64,000 nt of DNA from Pelodera strongyloides (GCA_036852015.1 JAANDG010000574.1:1-64000), one strand, 5' to 3'; positions 10,745 to 25,274 are shown, counted from the stretch's first letter. Notes: generated by a model not told the origin, from the letters alone. A program made the numbers and translations.

Positions 10745-13700
10745 ATGATGATCTTATTATTAATAGTCGCATCTTGTTTATGCTTCGCAAATGCTTCGGT
10801 GAGTTTCTATATGTCCTAATTTAATAATCCTTTACAATAAATTTGTTTTATGACCTACTGAACAGTACATGGAATATAGGACATTATCCAGTTTTCTGTA
10901 AGTACGAAAGTGATAACATATAACATATAACATACAGAGCAACTTATCAGGCAACCGTTTCGATAACACACGTAACTCTTTAAAAAAAAAAAAAAAAACT
11001 CTTTTTTTAAAATTTTAATCAGAAATATGTTTCAGCCAAATGTTCACAAATTCGCGTGGCCCGCTCCTTCAGACTCTGTAATGGGACAGTTCGAACATAG
11101 TGCCGTGACTACGGACCATGCACTATGTGCCGAGATTGGAGGGTAAGTATCCAAGAAAGATTTCTATAAAAATATTGTGCGCCCAACCTTCGCCAGACTT
11201 TCGCCACTCATTCGCGCCGAGTTTTCGTCGTTTACCGCCCGAATTTTACCATAGCTAGATGGATTATAAACAAAATGATTGTGGTAGCCTCAGATATTAT
11301 TCTGTTGGATTAAACGTTCCCATTCAGCTCCATCATCCGTAAAGGTGGTAATGCCGCCGAAGCGTCGATAGCCTCAATGTTCTGCCTCGGAGTGACCAAT
11401 CCTCAGTCTTCCGGGCTAGGAGGAGGATTCCTCATGACATTATATAATAAGTTAGTATTTACCTTTACCGTAGGCACTTCTGCAAGTTGAACGCTATCGA
11501 GCGCAATGCATAAGCCTGTGTAATGAGAATGTGAACTTGTTTTTGCATATACTTCGTTTGGAACTATCAAATAATTAGAACTACATGTACAAGCAAAGGA
11601 GAAAGGACATCACATGGTAGACATAAAGCAGAATACCGGTCGGTTGGAAACGCATCGAGTTTATGCAGCATATGCAAATGAATATAAATTAAAATAAAAA
11701 ATCGAGCCAAGTTCGAGCATATTAGCATTAGCATAAGAATTCAGTAATTCAGTTGTCCGCGATGCGTTTCAAAAACCGACCGGTATTTCGCTTTAACAAA
11801 AGTAGCCGGTAATCTTACGCAATTGAAGCGTGGGAGCACAAAACGGATAAAATGTGAATGAATGGTCTTACTTTATACATATTTATCTGTTCCTCGTCTT
11901 TCTGGTGGATTCAGTGGTATTCATTTATAAAATCCTCAAGTTTATTTTCTTTGTCTAACCAGAAACAATGCAGATTCTAGACATACTGCGTCTCTCAAAA
12001 CCTCACATTCTCTATTATTTCTATGTCCTAGATTTCTTTTTGCTTTGCAGCTGGTGACCAGCAAAACTATGCTCGATTTTGCTACTGAACTTAAAAAAAA
12101 AAGATTCAGCACGGAATACATTTTCCTAATTCTTCAGAACTGAGGGTCGTTGCATTGCTATCGATGCTAGAGAGACTGCACCCGCCGCCTCCACTGAGGA
12201 TATGTTTGTTTCTAACACAAATGGAAGCAAATACGGTAAGCGTACCATACCAACAAGAGTACTAGTCTGGAGCTCTGCTAATTAATTTTTAAATACAGAT
12301 GGATTTCACGACTCCCCTCTGAACAGATTGAACCAACTATTTGTCTTATTGGGATAAATACTCTATGTGTATAGTATAATGTGTTTATTCGACGTAAATG
12401 ACGTAGATTGTTCGTACTAATAGGGTTTACCACAATTATGACATTCCCCTCAACTAAAGTAGAAGAATTTAAACTATATGCTAGGAAGCACGAGGCTAGT
12501 AAATTAATTTACCGTAAATTCTCAGGTTTTACATCATCTGGAGTTCCGGGAGAACTCGCCGGTTATTGGCTCATTTTCAAGGATTACGGTAGCGGAAAGG
12601 TTGCATGGAAGGATCTAGTCCAGGTAGGCATTTACTACTACTACTTGAATACTGTAAACCATGGAATTTTAAGCGATTTTTCTTAGGAAAACCACCCATG
12701 AATGGGTGGAATATTACATTGTTGGCCTATCTATACATTGAGCTGACACTCTCATTCAGTCCACATGAGCGGGTATGCTGCGGCTGAGCCGGTACGCCGC
12801 TCAGAGCCAGGACCACTGGAAATTTTCTTTCGCACTTCTATGGCGCGTTATTGGCGCACCGTGACTTAATCGCTGTATCGATTCGAAGTTTTCCAAAAAT
12901 CGATATATTTCAGCCATCGATCGATTTGTGTAGAAAAGGGGTTCCAGTGAATGAATATTTGGAGAAGACAATGGCTGTCAAAGAATATCACTTCAGAGCA
13001 TTCCCCTCAATGAAGTACTGTATTTTGTTTATTTCATTTTTTTTCAAAAAGGGCCCAAATGAATTGACTTCCGCACAGGTGCCGCGCCTGAAATTCACTG
13101 TCTTTGACGCGTTTCGGTTTCAGTTAGGTCTCTTGGTCAGGGATAGATAACGATTGTGCGCAAAAAGCTTCATCATTATTGCGATTGACGTTTCTTGTTG
13201 AACGATAAAAGCAATGTTGAAGAATAAAGTGATTTTTAGAGCGTGGATCAACCCTGCTACCAATGCCACTTATAAAGAAGGAGAGGTGCTGCCCCGACCA
13301 AAACTTGCCAACACGTTGGAGAGAATTGCTAATGCAGGTAACTTTTTTTCGTGAAGCTATCAGATTAATACAAAAACATGTTGCAATTAATTGATTTGCA
13401 TGAAATTTAATGCCCGTGAAATGGTATATGGAAATACAGCTTCCAGCATCCTTTCATAAACCACGTGTCATACCACTTGATTTTCCGAACATTTTGGAAC
13501 ATTTCGTAATTTCCAGAAGACCCCGTCGAGCTGTTCTACAAAGGAGATATGGCCGATGTGATCGCGAAAGAATTCCAAGAAAATGGTGACATTTTTAACT
13601 TCTTCCACATAGATTGTTCATCTGCTGAACTATGATTAAATCCGAAAATATAATTGTTTCCTTATGCCGAAGTTTATAAATCTTCGCCGCGAAAATTGTT

Positions 13701-16700
13701 TGACCTGCCAACGGCGAATTTCTACTGTATTGTCAACTCATATTATTCCAGGTGGTTTCATCACAAAAGAAGATCTCGCCAACTATAAGGTTCGAGTATA
13801 TGACACTCCACTAATCAACGACCACTTCAGGTATGTAATGTCTTTTTTTTTTACACTTTTCTTTATTCCTACGAGTTAATCTAGAAAGAAAGATCCAAAT
13901 TATGTTTCCAAGATCATTATCCAATGCCTATTTGGTGTTCAAAAAGGCAACCGTTATTGAACTCCGGTCGTTCTCCTCTACATTGCAGCCGCTCACTACC
14001 ACTGCACCACACTCATCTAGTTACTTTCAGAGGTGATCTCGTCATGTGTGGAGGACCACCACCATCATCCTATGCTGTAACACAACTTATTGTCTCCGCA
14101 GTTTCCAGTAAGTTTTATCCTTGATATTAGTAATGTTCCATGTTTATTCCATCACTGATATTCGCATTTGCGTCCCGCACGCAAGGCGGGAAAATAGCGT
14201 GCCTACGCTATGTCGTTATTTTGAAAGCTTGTCTAAAGAAGGTAGGATACTAGGAAAAGTGAGAGCGACAGATGCGTCACATTTTCGTGCGCGGCGATTG
14301 CGCTCAGTTTCGAGTTGACAACTTTTCTATGTCTCACTCGGTCGCATTCTGACTACAGGTGAATCTGTTATACCTATACCATATATGTAAATACCTACAG
14401 AGATGTACCCATTGAACAACTCTCCCACTGAGCTGGAGTACGAACCCTCTTTCTACCACAAATATCTGGAGGCTATGAAGTTTGCCTACGCTCAAAGGTA
14501 AGCATGAAGTAATTGAGTAGTTGGTACGTGACCAGTTACGTGACCATACAGTTACGTGACCATACGTGACCAGTTACGTGACCATACAAGTTGGTACGTG
14601 ACCAAAGGTAGCAGAAGGTATTGCCCTGATAGAAATTGGAAGACTTGGTACCAGTAATTGGCCAAGTACAGTTAGCACTAGAAGAAAAATCAATAGTCTT
14701 GATCAATCAATAATCAATCAATATATTCAAATTGTTTCTTTGAGAACCCTCCTTGGAGACCATGAATTCGTTGACGGCGCCCTTCTTCATGCGGAGAATT
14801 TGACCACTTCTGACTACACAAAATGGGTGGTGGATAGAATAACTGAACACGCCCTGCCGACTGATTTGTATGGAGGAATTAAGGAAGCTCATGTGAGGAT
14901 GAGGACTTATATTACATAATTATTACTAAAAATACGTAGTGTGTACTAGACTACTGTACGACGTTTGGCAGTATACGCAATCCTGTGAAATAAGGTCATT
15001 AGTATAACTCCTCAAGTATTGGATTATGTCTTATTTAAAATCTTGCAGCCTCCCGATCACGGTACATGCCACGTCTCCGTTCTTGATTCTGAGGGTAATG
15101 GAGTTGCGTCGACAACTACTATCAACCGATGGTAGAAATCTTAGTTTCTTATGAATTTTATAAAAACTGTACGTATCTTCTACAAATGCGTAACGTGCTT
15201 ACCATGAGAATATATAAGTTTGCCAGGTGCTCAGAAAGGCGGCTGCGCCATTCCCTGCCTTTATCAGTACCCCGCCGTACTGTAGAAATTTGAGTAGGGA
15301 GTAGTGCAACCAGGAAGATGATGGTGCCAGATAAATGACGCTGGATCGGACCCGCCTCATGTCATATTTTTTGCCCCTAGACTCTAAATTTATCCCTATA
15401 CTCTGTTAGTGGACTGCGAATTCGTTTTCCGGTGCGAATTCGCAGCGCAACATCCCAGTATGCCAAGAAGGCTAACTGTTACTCCCACACTCGGTTGAGA
15501 GATAACGGGTCGCACATCTTGAATCTTGATGTCCATGTTTAGGTTCGGAGCTGCTGTGGAGTCCGAGGCTCTGGGCATCGTGTGGAACGACGAGATGGAC
15601 GATTTCTCCACTCCGGGGACCAGAAATGGATTCGGATTTGCTCCTTCCGAATCGAATTTCATCCGCCCGGGCAAGAGGCCGATGAGCAGCATGAGTCCCA
15701 TGGTCATCTACGACAACAAGTCCAAGGAGGTTTCGCCTTTCTCTATACTTTAACTAGATGACTATATTCAGAATTGCGTATGTATAAGCATGAACTTGAA
15801 TATATCCCTGTAAACAGTAGCTAGTACTCTTGTTGATATGGTATGAATATGAATTATGAACACAAGATACCAAGCTACATCTATGTTCAACTGTGGATCG
15901 CAATGTCTTAGGAGACCGTGATGAATCTATGTTCAATACACTACATATAAAGTTACTGTAAGTCTGCGCAATTATAGGTTTGTCATACATTCTCGTCAGC
16001 CTCCTCCTTTAAAATCGTGATAATGAATGTATATTTATTCAGATCCGCATGGTGGCTGGTGCTTCTGGAGGTTCCAAGATCATCTCAGCCCTTTCCAAGG
16101 CAATTGTCAATTCTCTGATATTCGGACAGAACATCAAACAGGCAATCGATGCACCAATGCTGCATAATCAATACACTCCCGACGTGACTCAGATCGATAA
16201 ATTCTTCCCCAAGGTAGGTGGTTACTGTATATGAGGGCAACCATTGTTACACAATATACTGTATGTGTATGTCATTGTATGTTCCGGAGTCAGTCTATAC
16301 AATTGTCAACCCCCGAAGCCCCGATTCCTCCCAGCCCTTGATATTCCCAGGGAAAACCGATTTTCACAAGAAATAGATGTAAGGAAAACATTACATCTTT
16401 GCATAGGCCGTCAATGTCTAACATGGCGCCGCGGCGTAATATTATGCAGCAGACGGGCATAATAATCACACGACAGATACAGTTTATAAATAAAACTCTC
16501 ATGCGATGCAATGGATGAAGCAATGTTGTATGAATGTTCAATTTTACTCTCAGTACTTTGAGATAGAAACAAATCTCACAAGATAATAGTTTAGGAACTG
16601 AAGGAAATCTTGGAGACCCAATACGGACAGAAGTTCAGAGAAACAACTGGATTTGAGGGTATCGTTCAGGTAAGAAATATAGAAATACTACAGGTACAGT

Positions 16701-18181
16701 AACCTGAAGCGCCATGTATTTTACTATGTTCCTCTCCGACCCAAAGTGCCGACCCAACTAAAGCGAAGTCCGACTCTGGGCGGTCCTAGTTTCCGCCCCG
16801 GGTCGAAAAATTTGAAAAAGGCGTGGGAGTTGGATCGGCAAAACCACTGTTTGGAGTCGGAGTTGGGTCGGCACCACCACGGTTTGGAGTCGGCCCCACC
16901 GTAATTTGTAGAGAAGCGTAGCCCATAAATTACACTACATAACGGGAGGAAATGTTTATTGCGAATAATACATACACAGTATATGACTAAACATTCAAAT
17001 TTGACGGAATTTTAGCGAATCTTCCATTGTCCAGTATTAGTATCAGGCAGCAGAATGCATCTTTGATGTTGCGAACTTCCATGGAGCTGGCCACCAGTGT
17101 CTAAATGTATTAAATTAAATAGTAAATGAAAGTATAATACTTCTGCGTCATTCTGCGAAGATTACAAACTATTAGTAACATATACTTCTACGGCTGAGTC
17201 TATCTATTATAGTGACCGATGGGAACCCTATTCTTACGACATCATAAACTTACTTTATACTTTATCGTGTTTCCTTCCGTTTGTTTGCTTGCTTGAACGC
17301 GCACCAGTAAGTGAAGCAATGGTACCTGTGATAGCAATAAGTTAATAGAGGAAATAATAAAGGAAATGGAAACAAATTAGAAAGAAACCAGAAAGTGTAG
17401 GACTTCAAAAAAAAATGAAAAAATCATCGTGAAAAATGCGATGTGCATGCGGAAGGGCTGCAAGCGCGCCACTTGGGTCGGACCTCGGACCTGGGTCAGA
17501 CTTGGGTCAGTTTGGCTGGCAAGCGTTCACTGCTGCTGTCTACTGTACTGCTACACTATTTGTACTGCTAAAGGGTCGGCACTGCAAATTCCAGTCATAT
17601 TTAGCGTCGGCGGTGGGGTCGAAAGCCACAATTTGGGCGCGCATTGGGTCGGAGATTAACAGAGAGCCAACTAACATAAATACGATAGGCGTAAGCTACG
17701 CGTACCCTCCAACTTCCGTTTTCGATTATTTTCGCCTGTTTAGTCTTTAGTGACGGAGCTTATAATCAGCATAACTAAACTCACAACGAGAACCCATTCT
17801 CAGAAACCTACAATCTATGTAAATTTCGCTAATAGTATGTAGAACGGTATACGACCGTAGACACGAAGAAACATGCCAAAAAATTTCAAACTAATCAATG
17901 ATTAAAGCGAAATACCGGCCGGTTTTTGAAACGCATGGTGGACAACTGCATTCCTATGAATTTATGCGGATTGGGTCTAATTGGGGTCTATTTTTTATGT
18001 TAAATTATGCTCATTTGCATATGACGTATAAGAATGTTGGTGTACTCGATGCGTTTCAAAAACCGGCCGGTATTTCGCTTTACCCCTCTAATTCCAGGCA
18101 ATCGATCGTCCCCAACTCAACGTAATCCAAGCGAGTGGTGACTTCCGAAGAAGAACTCCACAAGTGCCTTCAGGATTCTAG
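10745..18181 (+). CDS. Gamma-glutamyltranspeptidase, secreted/membrane ectoenzyme
   Basis: GGT cleaves the gamma-glutamyl bond of glutathione at the cell surface. Seventeen exons join in frame to 582 aa, the usual family length: 10745-10798, 11036-11142, 11328-11450, 12138-12235, 12526-12623, 12914-13014, 13240-13337, 13517-13585, 13752-13830, 14031-14107, 14401-14497, 14745-14892, 15049-15131, 15543-15729, 16043-16213, 16595-16669, 18098-18181. A signal peptide or membrane anchor (MMILLLIVASCLCFA) opens the protein. Family motifs in order are GLGGGFLMTLY, AIDARETAPAAS (glutamate-binding Arg), the autoprocessing nucleophile Thr389 in DHGTCHVSV, WNDEMDDFSTPG, RPMSSMSP and GASGGSK. Only one downstream Thr-rich STTTIN follows, as in animal enzymes. 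The start follows a TTTCAG acceptor by nine bases, suggesting trans-splicing. Introns are mostly 50-700 bp; the last (1.4 kb) and third carry MITEs. No frame break was found. Confidence 0.95.
11623..11796. mobile_element. TTAA MITE, family C, in GGT intron 3
   Basis: Left end CATAAAGCAGAATACCGGTC is eroded; the right end GACCGGTATTTCGCTTTAA is intact. Confidence 0.8.
14519..14606. repeat. Tandem TACGTGACCA repeat in GGT intron 11
   Basis: About seven copies of (GT)TACGTGACCA in variable spacing. It lies just behind exon 11 and does not disturb the splice sites. Confidence 0.85.
16734..17654. mobile_element. Putative transposon with CTCCGACCCAA inverted ends in GGT intron 16
   Basis: CTCCGACCCAA at the left is exactly mirrored by TTGGGTCGGAG at the right about 920 bp away, and subterminal GGGTCGGCAC motifs occur on both sides (16865-16895 and 17572). 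No transposase frame is visible. The 11-bp ends could be part of a satellite-like GGGTCGG cluster rather than true termini. Confidence 0.5.
17902..18083. mobile_element. TTAA MITE, family C, directly before GGT exon 17
   Basis: TTAAAGCGAAATACCGGCCGG / CCGGCCGGTATTTCGCTTTA. The right end is only 14 bases before the last acceptor, so the polypyrimidine context of the final GGT exon lies against the element. Confidence 0.88.
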
Positions 18182-19112
18182 ACTACAAAATACAACAAAC
18201 AGATACAAACTACAAAGTCCAGATAGTTCACCTTTTACCAATACTGTGATATTAGTACTACCAATAAGCCTCATAAGTCATAAAGCAGAATTGCTCCACT
18301 AAGAATAAGATATAAGATGTTGATCATCATTTGAAATTCAATGATTTGCAATAATCATCTTGCAATACTGCCCTACATTTCTTACGGTTCGTCCCATAGG
18401 AGTAGTTTATTAATTAATTATTCACCCAGTTTCTAGATATACCTTCGTCAGGTAAATGACGATTAACTATAAAAGAGTTTAACTTCCACCTCCACCTCAC
18501 ATTATTTATTAATAAATTCTATTCAATTTGTGTGGCTCCTTCAATCAAAAATCTTTATTTGCATGCATATTACAGAAATAAAAATCTAATCAAATAAAAA
18601 TTTGAATATTGAAAGATCCTACAATTCACAAGAATAATTATTAGAAAATATAAACCATAAGCACTAATGTACTGTGCACTTAGATGATCGGGCCAAAGCA
18701 CAAAGAACCCTATAACCGAAGTACAAACAAATAGATAAAATAGGTGAGATATAAAACGTGCCTAAAATACAGTACTATAAAGTATAAAGCCTCGAACATG
18801 GCCGTTACAAAACTAGTTACAGAAAATGGCAGAATAAGCGTTTGGGATACCGAAAAAATACGCGAACTAACTACAATTCGGCTATTTTGTTTCGGTATCT
18901 TAAACGAGCTCTAAACTAAAACAAAGACATCTAGATAGAAAATTTAAAACATAGTGTTCACCAGTTAAACTTAAAGACAAAAATATGAAAAAAAATTAAC
19001 AAAAGCAAGAAATGTCCCAGAATGAGCATATTCTGAGTGACTATCCAAGACACTACAGATAGGTGAGCAAATCGAAAAAAGTGGAAGATAATAAGTCATA
19101 GGATAATCGGAT

Positions 19113-19288
19113 TTAAAGCGAAATACCGGCCGGTTTTTTGAAACTCATCGTGGACAACTGAATTCTTACCTATTTATGCTAATTAACTCGAATTTAGCTC
19201 GATGTTTTATTCTGATTTATGTTCATTTGCATAAGCTGCATAAGAATGCTGGTGTATTCGGTGTTTCAGAAACGGTATTTCGCTTTAA
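19113..19288. mobile_element. TTAA MITE, family C
   Basis: TTAAAGCGAAATACCGGCCGG at the left; the right end AACGGTATTTCGCTTTAA has lost part of the GGCCGG block. Confidence 0.85.
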
Positions 19289-19741
19289 CCGAGCAATTAG
19301 GCAATAACAATTAGGCCAACTTTCACACGACTATAAAACAAAGCACTAAACTCTTATTATTAAACAACAAATTCTAGGATCAGGATGTTCACTGTAGTAC
19401 TTTGTATCAGGTGACATACAAAAATATACAAAATCACACCAACATGTAATAATGAAATAATCTAACCTGCTTGTAAGTATATTTAGGTGCATTTTGAAAT
19501 AAAAAATTTTTTAAGATTATACAACTCACATCCATAATACAAGCTCAATGGACTACCACCTACACCTACGTCTAAAAAAGGAAATCGAAGATAATTTATC
19601 ACACAAACTGAATAATTCAAACAAACTTAACTAGTAGGTAACTTAACTAGGAGCTAGCACAACAGAAGGTTCTTCCTACATATGGCAAACTTCGACAATC
19701 TATTCAGTATTCAAAAGCAAATTCACAAGAGCGATGTAGTT

Positions 19742-19924
19742 TTAAAGCGAAATAAAGGCCGGTTTTTGAAACACATCGAGTACACCTGCATTCTTATACA
19801 TAATATGCAAATGAGCAAAATTTAGAGTAAAAAATCGAGATGAATTCGAGTAAATTAGCACAAATACGTAAGAAATTCAGTTGTCCACGATGAGTTTCAA
19901 AAACCGGCCGGTACTTCGCTTTAA
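19742..19924. mobile_element. TTAA MITE, family C
   Basis: TTAAAGCGAAATAAAGGCCGG / CCGGCCGGTACTTCGCTTTAA with the family's inner GAAACACATCG and GATGAGTTTC. Confidence 0.87.
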
Positions 19925-20719
19925 CATAACTTCAAAGCTACAAACACCAACCAACAATGGAAAACGAGGCAACATAATAGCACAACTATAACAAGGATGG
20001 AACAACAATCAACCAAAACTCTAAATCGAATAGAACAAACCGTAAGTTAAAACAACATAATTATATAAATGTATGCAAATAAAGATATGGAAAACACTGA
20101 CCTGCACAAATCGAAAGCTATGACTATAACACGCACAATCTCATATCTAATGATGATTGGTGCCATTGATTATTCCGTTTCCATTTGCAATTGGCAGGTA
20201 ATAGGAGTAATGACGTCTCCATCTGCAAATACTACCTTGAATACCTTGAAGACCGTTATATCAGTTGTTGGCTCACCAACAGCGCAGGTCGGAACTACGC
20301 CATGAAGACCTGCATCTTGCGATGCGATTCCATGCACGTCCAAATGATTTAACCATCGGGTCTGCCCATCTCGTTGAAAATAAATACTACATAATACACA
20401 ATAAATAATAAATAAATCAACCCCTGCAGTAAAACGTGTTACTTAGTCACTTCTCATGTTCACGAGCAAAAGGCTTGTATCCTAATAAACACAGATATAA
20501 ATTCCATCGCTTCAATTTAATGACCGGCTAATATCTTCTAAAAAAAGGATTTAATAACTTAATTTCAAATTTTCAATTAAACACATGATTCATGTATTTT
20601 CCCTTTTCTGTCTTGGTCAACACTATTTGAACTTAAACCCCGTTGAGCCCACGCAGCTGTCACTGTTTTTGTTTACTATAAAAATCTCATGGACTTGCAG
20701 CCGCGCAGATGTCCCTAGT

Positions 20720-23700
20720 CTACGAACGGGAACGATATGTACTTTTCTTATGAACATAAGAACATCAATAAAACATAAACCAAAGCATACTTTTCATCAA
20801 TCGAATCGAGATAGAATGTCCCCGGGAAGAGAGTCAATTCTTTGTGGTTTCCGTCCAGAGCTGCAGGCACAGCAGGAACTAAACATAAAACGGATGAGGT
20901 GAGGAATATGGAACATGAATGGATAGTGGAAACAGCCAAGAAATAAAAATACAAAAAAGAATTGCTCAAGCAGGCGGGTGGCGCAGCATAATAAGTGTGA
21001 CCTAGAGCAAAGCTAACCATTTTAACTTCATAAAGTTACCCAGATACCACAGCACCACAGTAAGTACGCATAAAACCATAAAAACTACTGCGTGAAACAT
21101 CTAATATATCATACTCAACAAATGCAATACTTTTTTTGGAATACATAACATGTCACGCAGAAGTAGATAAGTGGCAGAATGTAATATCTTACATCATACA
21201 AATATCAAGTTAAACTGCAAATCTGATCATATCTGACCGTCAACGTGCAGGAATTCCTCCCTCATCTTCATCACTTTCTTGTATTCTTCTGGGGAAAATG
21301 TGGTCCTTTCGTCTAATCGCTCCATACACTCATCACAGACACGACGAAGATCGGCCAGACGAGATTCACTAAAAAATTTTAGGGTTCGTGAACTGAACGA
21401 CTCCTTCCAATGTATAATACGTTTATCAATATGTAAAGCTGTGCCATAGTGCCATTCTGTGGCACATTCTCACTTTCATATAATGTTTCACAGTTGGCAA
21501 TAATATACGCAGTTGTTCAACATACGCTTGAAAATCACGTATCCCATCACGTTAATAAACTGTAACGACAATATATAAAAGCTCACAAAAACAAAAAGCA
21601 TATCAAACGCAAATTAACAAACAATGAATGCGTGTGTGAAAGTTTATTCAAAGAAAACTTACTCATGAGTTACTGTGACCGAAAACATGGAGGCAGAGAC
21701 TCCACTTCCATAGGAGAACATCAGAATTCGACGGTCCTCACCGACATTGCGCTCACTGAACAATATTCCATAGAGAAAGTTATTACATTACGAGACGAGG
21801 GAAGGAAATTAGACCTTAGACCTTATATGACGTTACTTGTAAATATCTATTAAACACAAGAATTGCTAATAAAAGAGATCAATAACACATGGAAAGATGG
21901 AAACACGTTGTTTCGCGGAAAATCCAAAAGTGCTTTAATTTCGATAATATACCCAAAAACTAAGCATACCTCTTGCTCAACCAGCAAACCAGTTGAAGAA
22001 ACAGTGAAGAAGTGTAGGAATTACCGATACGTCTGAACATATGAATATTGAGTTGAGTTACTCATAAACCTTTCTAAGGAATGTGGTTGTCGTTAGTGGA
22101 AATGCAAGTAATACAAACAAAACAGTGAGCACTATAATGAACCACCAAATGTTGAATAAAGATCATGCTCTTGAAGCTCTTATGTATATAAGGCTGCGAA
22201 TAGTAGATACTACTAGGACGGTATGCTAAGAGCTTAGGATGAAGACATACATAGTAAAAAAGGAAATTCTTACTTGTTAATCGCAATATACGGCTCGGTG
22301 AGACTGCTCCAGTGGGATTTCGAGGAAGTTACGAGGAATTTGGTGACTTCACGATCGTCCAGTGACAATGAAACACTAAAATGCACTTAACTGATAATGG
22401 ATCCTACTTTGGATCAAAGAAAATGTATAATATATTAATTCTCCATTAAGTAAGCAACGACAAAATATCAAATTAATCAAAAAAATGGACAAAATCACTG
22501 AATAAATTTTACCTATCCACTATCCATTCAAAATACTGATGGATTAAATTTAAATACACAAACAGACCGAAAAAAGTACACAAATAATCGATTAAATAAG
22601 CGAACAAATAGGAGAAAATAATCAGGAACAAGTAAAACTTACCCATTCGATTTGAAATATTCCTTGACACTGTTTGGTTCGGTAGCCTCCTAAATATTGG
22701 CAAAATTAGGCAAACATAAATAAAAGGTTAGAAGTTAGAAGCCCACCCAACAGCTCGACTTCGGGCGAAATAAGGAAAAGTTAAACCTATCAGCGGCAAA
22801 CATTCTCTAGCAAAAAACAACGAAAAAAAATTAAAATACCATCTCATCAACATAGTGCAATCTTGCCACAGCTTTCTGAACCATTCTAGTAAAGGGGGAA
22901 TGGAACATTGCAGCAGAAAATGAAGATAGGGAGGCATCTACAACAAGGGGTTATTAGTTATTAGTTACTTGGACTATGTTGAAATTTAATATTACATGGA
23001 AAACCAGGAAAACAATCCGTACAACGTTCGCTTCAAAGGAAAACAAAACAATACAGTACAATACAAAAGTAATGCTCTCCAAACCAATCAGATAGATTAA
23101 TATTAAAAAAAGACAAATAGAAAGGAAAATAATATAAAGAAATATAAAAAGTGACCTTTCTTCAAGATCCTTAGTGATTTCGCCTTATATGTACGGTAGC
23201 AGTTCTCCAAGGCATTCAAATAAGACTGCAAGCTCGTTGCACCATCAACCATGGGATATTCAGTCAACTTCGATTCTGAAGCAATCCATAGTAAGTATAG
23301 AATGCAAGATTTCAATTCAACATGTTTCAAGCTAAATAGTTAATTAATAATTAAGGAGTAAACGGCATGTTTCACGGTAATATAAAAAAATAAACTTACT
23401 GATTGGTTTATAAAAGTCCCAAGCTCGGGCCATGAAAGTGCCTCGCATACGGTGCTCAAAGGCTATTGGTGCGTCAGGACCAATTAGAACCGCAATTGCT
23501 CCCGCGCCTAAAATCCAGTTCCAGTTACTAATCCTATTTATCTTATCCCTATTTTTTCAGATGTTATCTAATATTATACTACAATTTAGTTATATTTTAT
23601 ACATAGAATCGTACAACTTAGACTCCTTTACATTTCGTTTAACTGTATCGTATGAATGGTATGAAAGATTTTACAAATAAATAATATACAAGTCCTATAC

Positions 23701-25274
23701 AATGTCAGGCGGGAAGCAAATTTAGTGTAAATATGTGCAATAGAGGGTAGAAACACCACCCTAACAACAGAATGCCACAAACACAAATAACGCTAAAAAT
23801 ATAGACTAACTCAATAATTTCTATCTACAATAGATTCGATTTTTAGAAACAAAACTCAGATTATTTAAATCAGCGATAAAACCAAGGCAAACCTCCGGTA
23901 CATCGAGCAGGGCCCTCTTCGTACACAGCAATATCAGTCATAACAGCAATTGCCATCTTTCCTAAAGAAACTTAAAAACATGATTTAATATAGTATAGCA
24001 ACGTTCAGCGTCCGGATTTTTGAATATAACTTACAAGTCACATGTTACAAGAAGGAAACATCTAACATTAGTTAGATAGTCCTCCTGTTAGAGAATGCGC
24101 AAGCGCGATGCCCATAGCCGCCTATTACTCTGCTTTCCAGTTTTCCCCTCTCGTTGTATTTTGTATTTATCTAAATGCTCCCATCCAGTTTTTTTTTAAA
24201 TTTAGGCGTCACATCACATGCATGCGCAACTTCTACAATACATACGGAGGTGCTGGTGCGCTACTGAATACAGAGATTCTAATGTAACGAGCACATGTTG
24301 GGTAGGTAGAGGTAGCAAGAAGTACACAAGCAAGCAAATTAGCATACCATCATAATTAGCCTTGATCCAGTCGACCGCATGGAATAGAGTCTGTGTGCCT
24401 CCGAAACATGCATTCTTCTCGTCCACACCCTCGATATCGGTATTGTCCCCTAAAAACATAATAAGGTGAATGTCATTGAAACAGCGATCACAATTCTCAC
24501 AATTCACCGAAGACTGAACAGTAAAGATGTTGTTGTATATGTACTAAATCAAACACGACTGAGTGAAGGAACACCATAACGTATTTTTTATATTGTAGGT
24601 TAATAGCTATTATTGTTTTAGCTAAAACTAAATGCCAACCTCACTAGGTTCTCAAAACGTTTATATGCTAAAATAATTCTTGGATTCAATTACCAAAAAG
24701 CTCCATAAGCTCCGTTTTCACGCTTTTGCTCTTATCGATCATTGTTTCAGTTCCGACAGCAAGAAATCCGATGGAGGACGTTTCAATCTAAAAGCGCACG
24801 GATAATGACACTATTCGTACTAAATATATTTCCAAGAATTACTAATGTAAGGAGATGATTCCATATATGTCACGATTACAACGAGACAGTAAATGTCAAA
24901 TATTATAAGTTAGTTAATACCTTGTAGGTTTGAAGCAACTGATGTGTAACAGTAAGCGCAAGTGAGACGACATCTTCTTGGTCTCCACAGAAGGACATCT
25001 CAGACTGACCCAGACCAATAGTATACTTTCCGGAAGATACATTATCACTCTAAACAATGATTTATTGGAATTGGAGTGGGAAAATCCTGTTATTAACAAG
25101 ATGATTTTACAGTAAATCTCGCAAAAGCTAGCCGTTAAACATTCTAAGCTCATCACGTTACAAGGGAGAGAAACAGACTTTTTCCAATTCTTCTTGATTT
25201 ACGACGTTTTTGGGAAAGTATAGTTGGATCGCGTGAATTCCAACGTTTTGTACCGGAGGTGAAGCACCTGTCAT
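20720..25274 (-). CDS. hmgs-1: Hydroxymethylglutaryl-CoA synthase
   Basis: Condenses acetyl-CoA with acetoacetyl-CoA to HMG-CoA, the entry step of the mevalonate pathway. Fifteen exons join in frame to about 447 aa, slightly short for the family (460-520): 25179-25274, 24921-25049, 24694-24787, 24348-24449, 23893-23961, 23400-23507, 23156-23275, 22840-22937, 22643-22689, 22274-22375, 21970-22032, 21663-21755, 21238-21368, 20791-20860, 20720-20741. Active-site residues are present: Glu89 in [13 protein letters not shown], Cys121 in NACFGGT, His252 in [31 protein letters not shown] and [12 protein letters not shown] also match. The start codon follows TTTTAG by three bases. No N-terminal targeting segment is seen, so the protein is probably cytosolic. 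The last exon (DENTYRSRS end) depends on a 49-bp intron and is the weakest part. Confidence 0.94.

Larger units (their letters stand above)
18182..20719. other. Convergent intergenic region between GGT and HMG-CoA synthase
   Basis: AT-rich 3' flanks of two convergent genes with two family C MITEs (listed separately). AATAAA-like hexamers occur near 18570, but polyadenylation sites cannot be fixed by eye. The frame on the minus strand at 20200-20335 is open but resembles nothing known. Confidence 0.5.

Noticed and set aside
20200..20335. Open minus-strand segment just downstream of the HMG-CoA synthase stop
   Set aside because: It does not continue the synthase C-terminus, which ends at 20720, and shows no acceptor in a usable phase.
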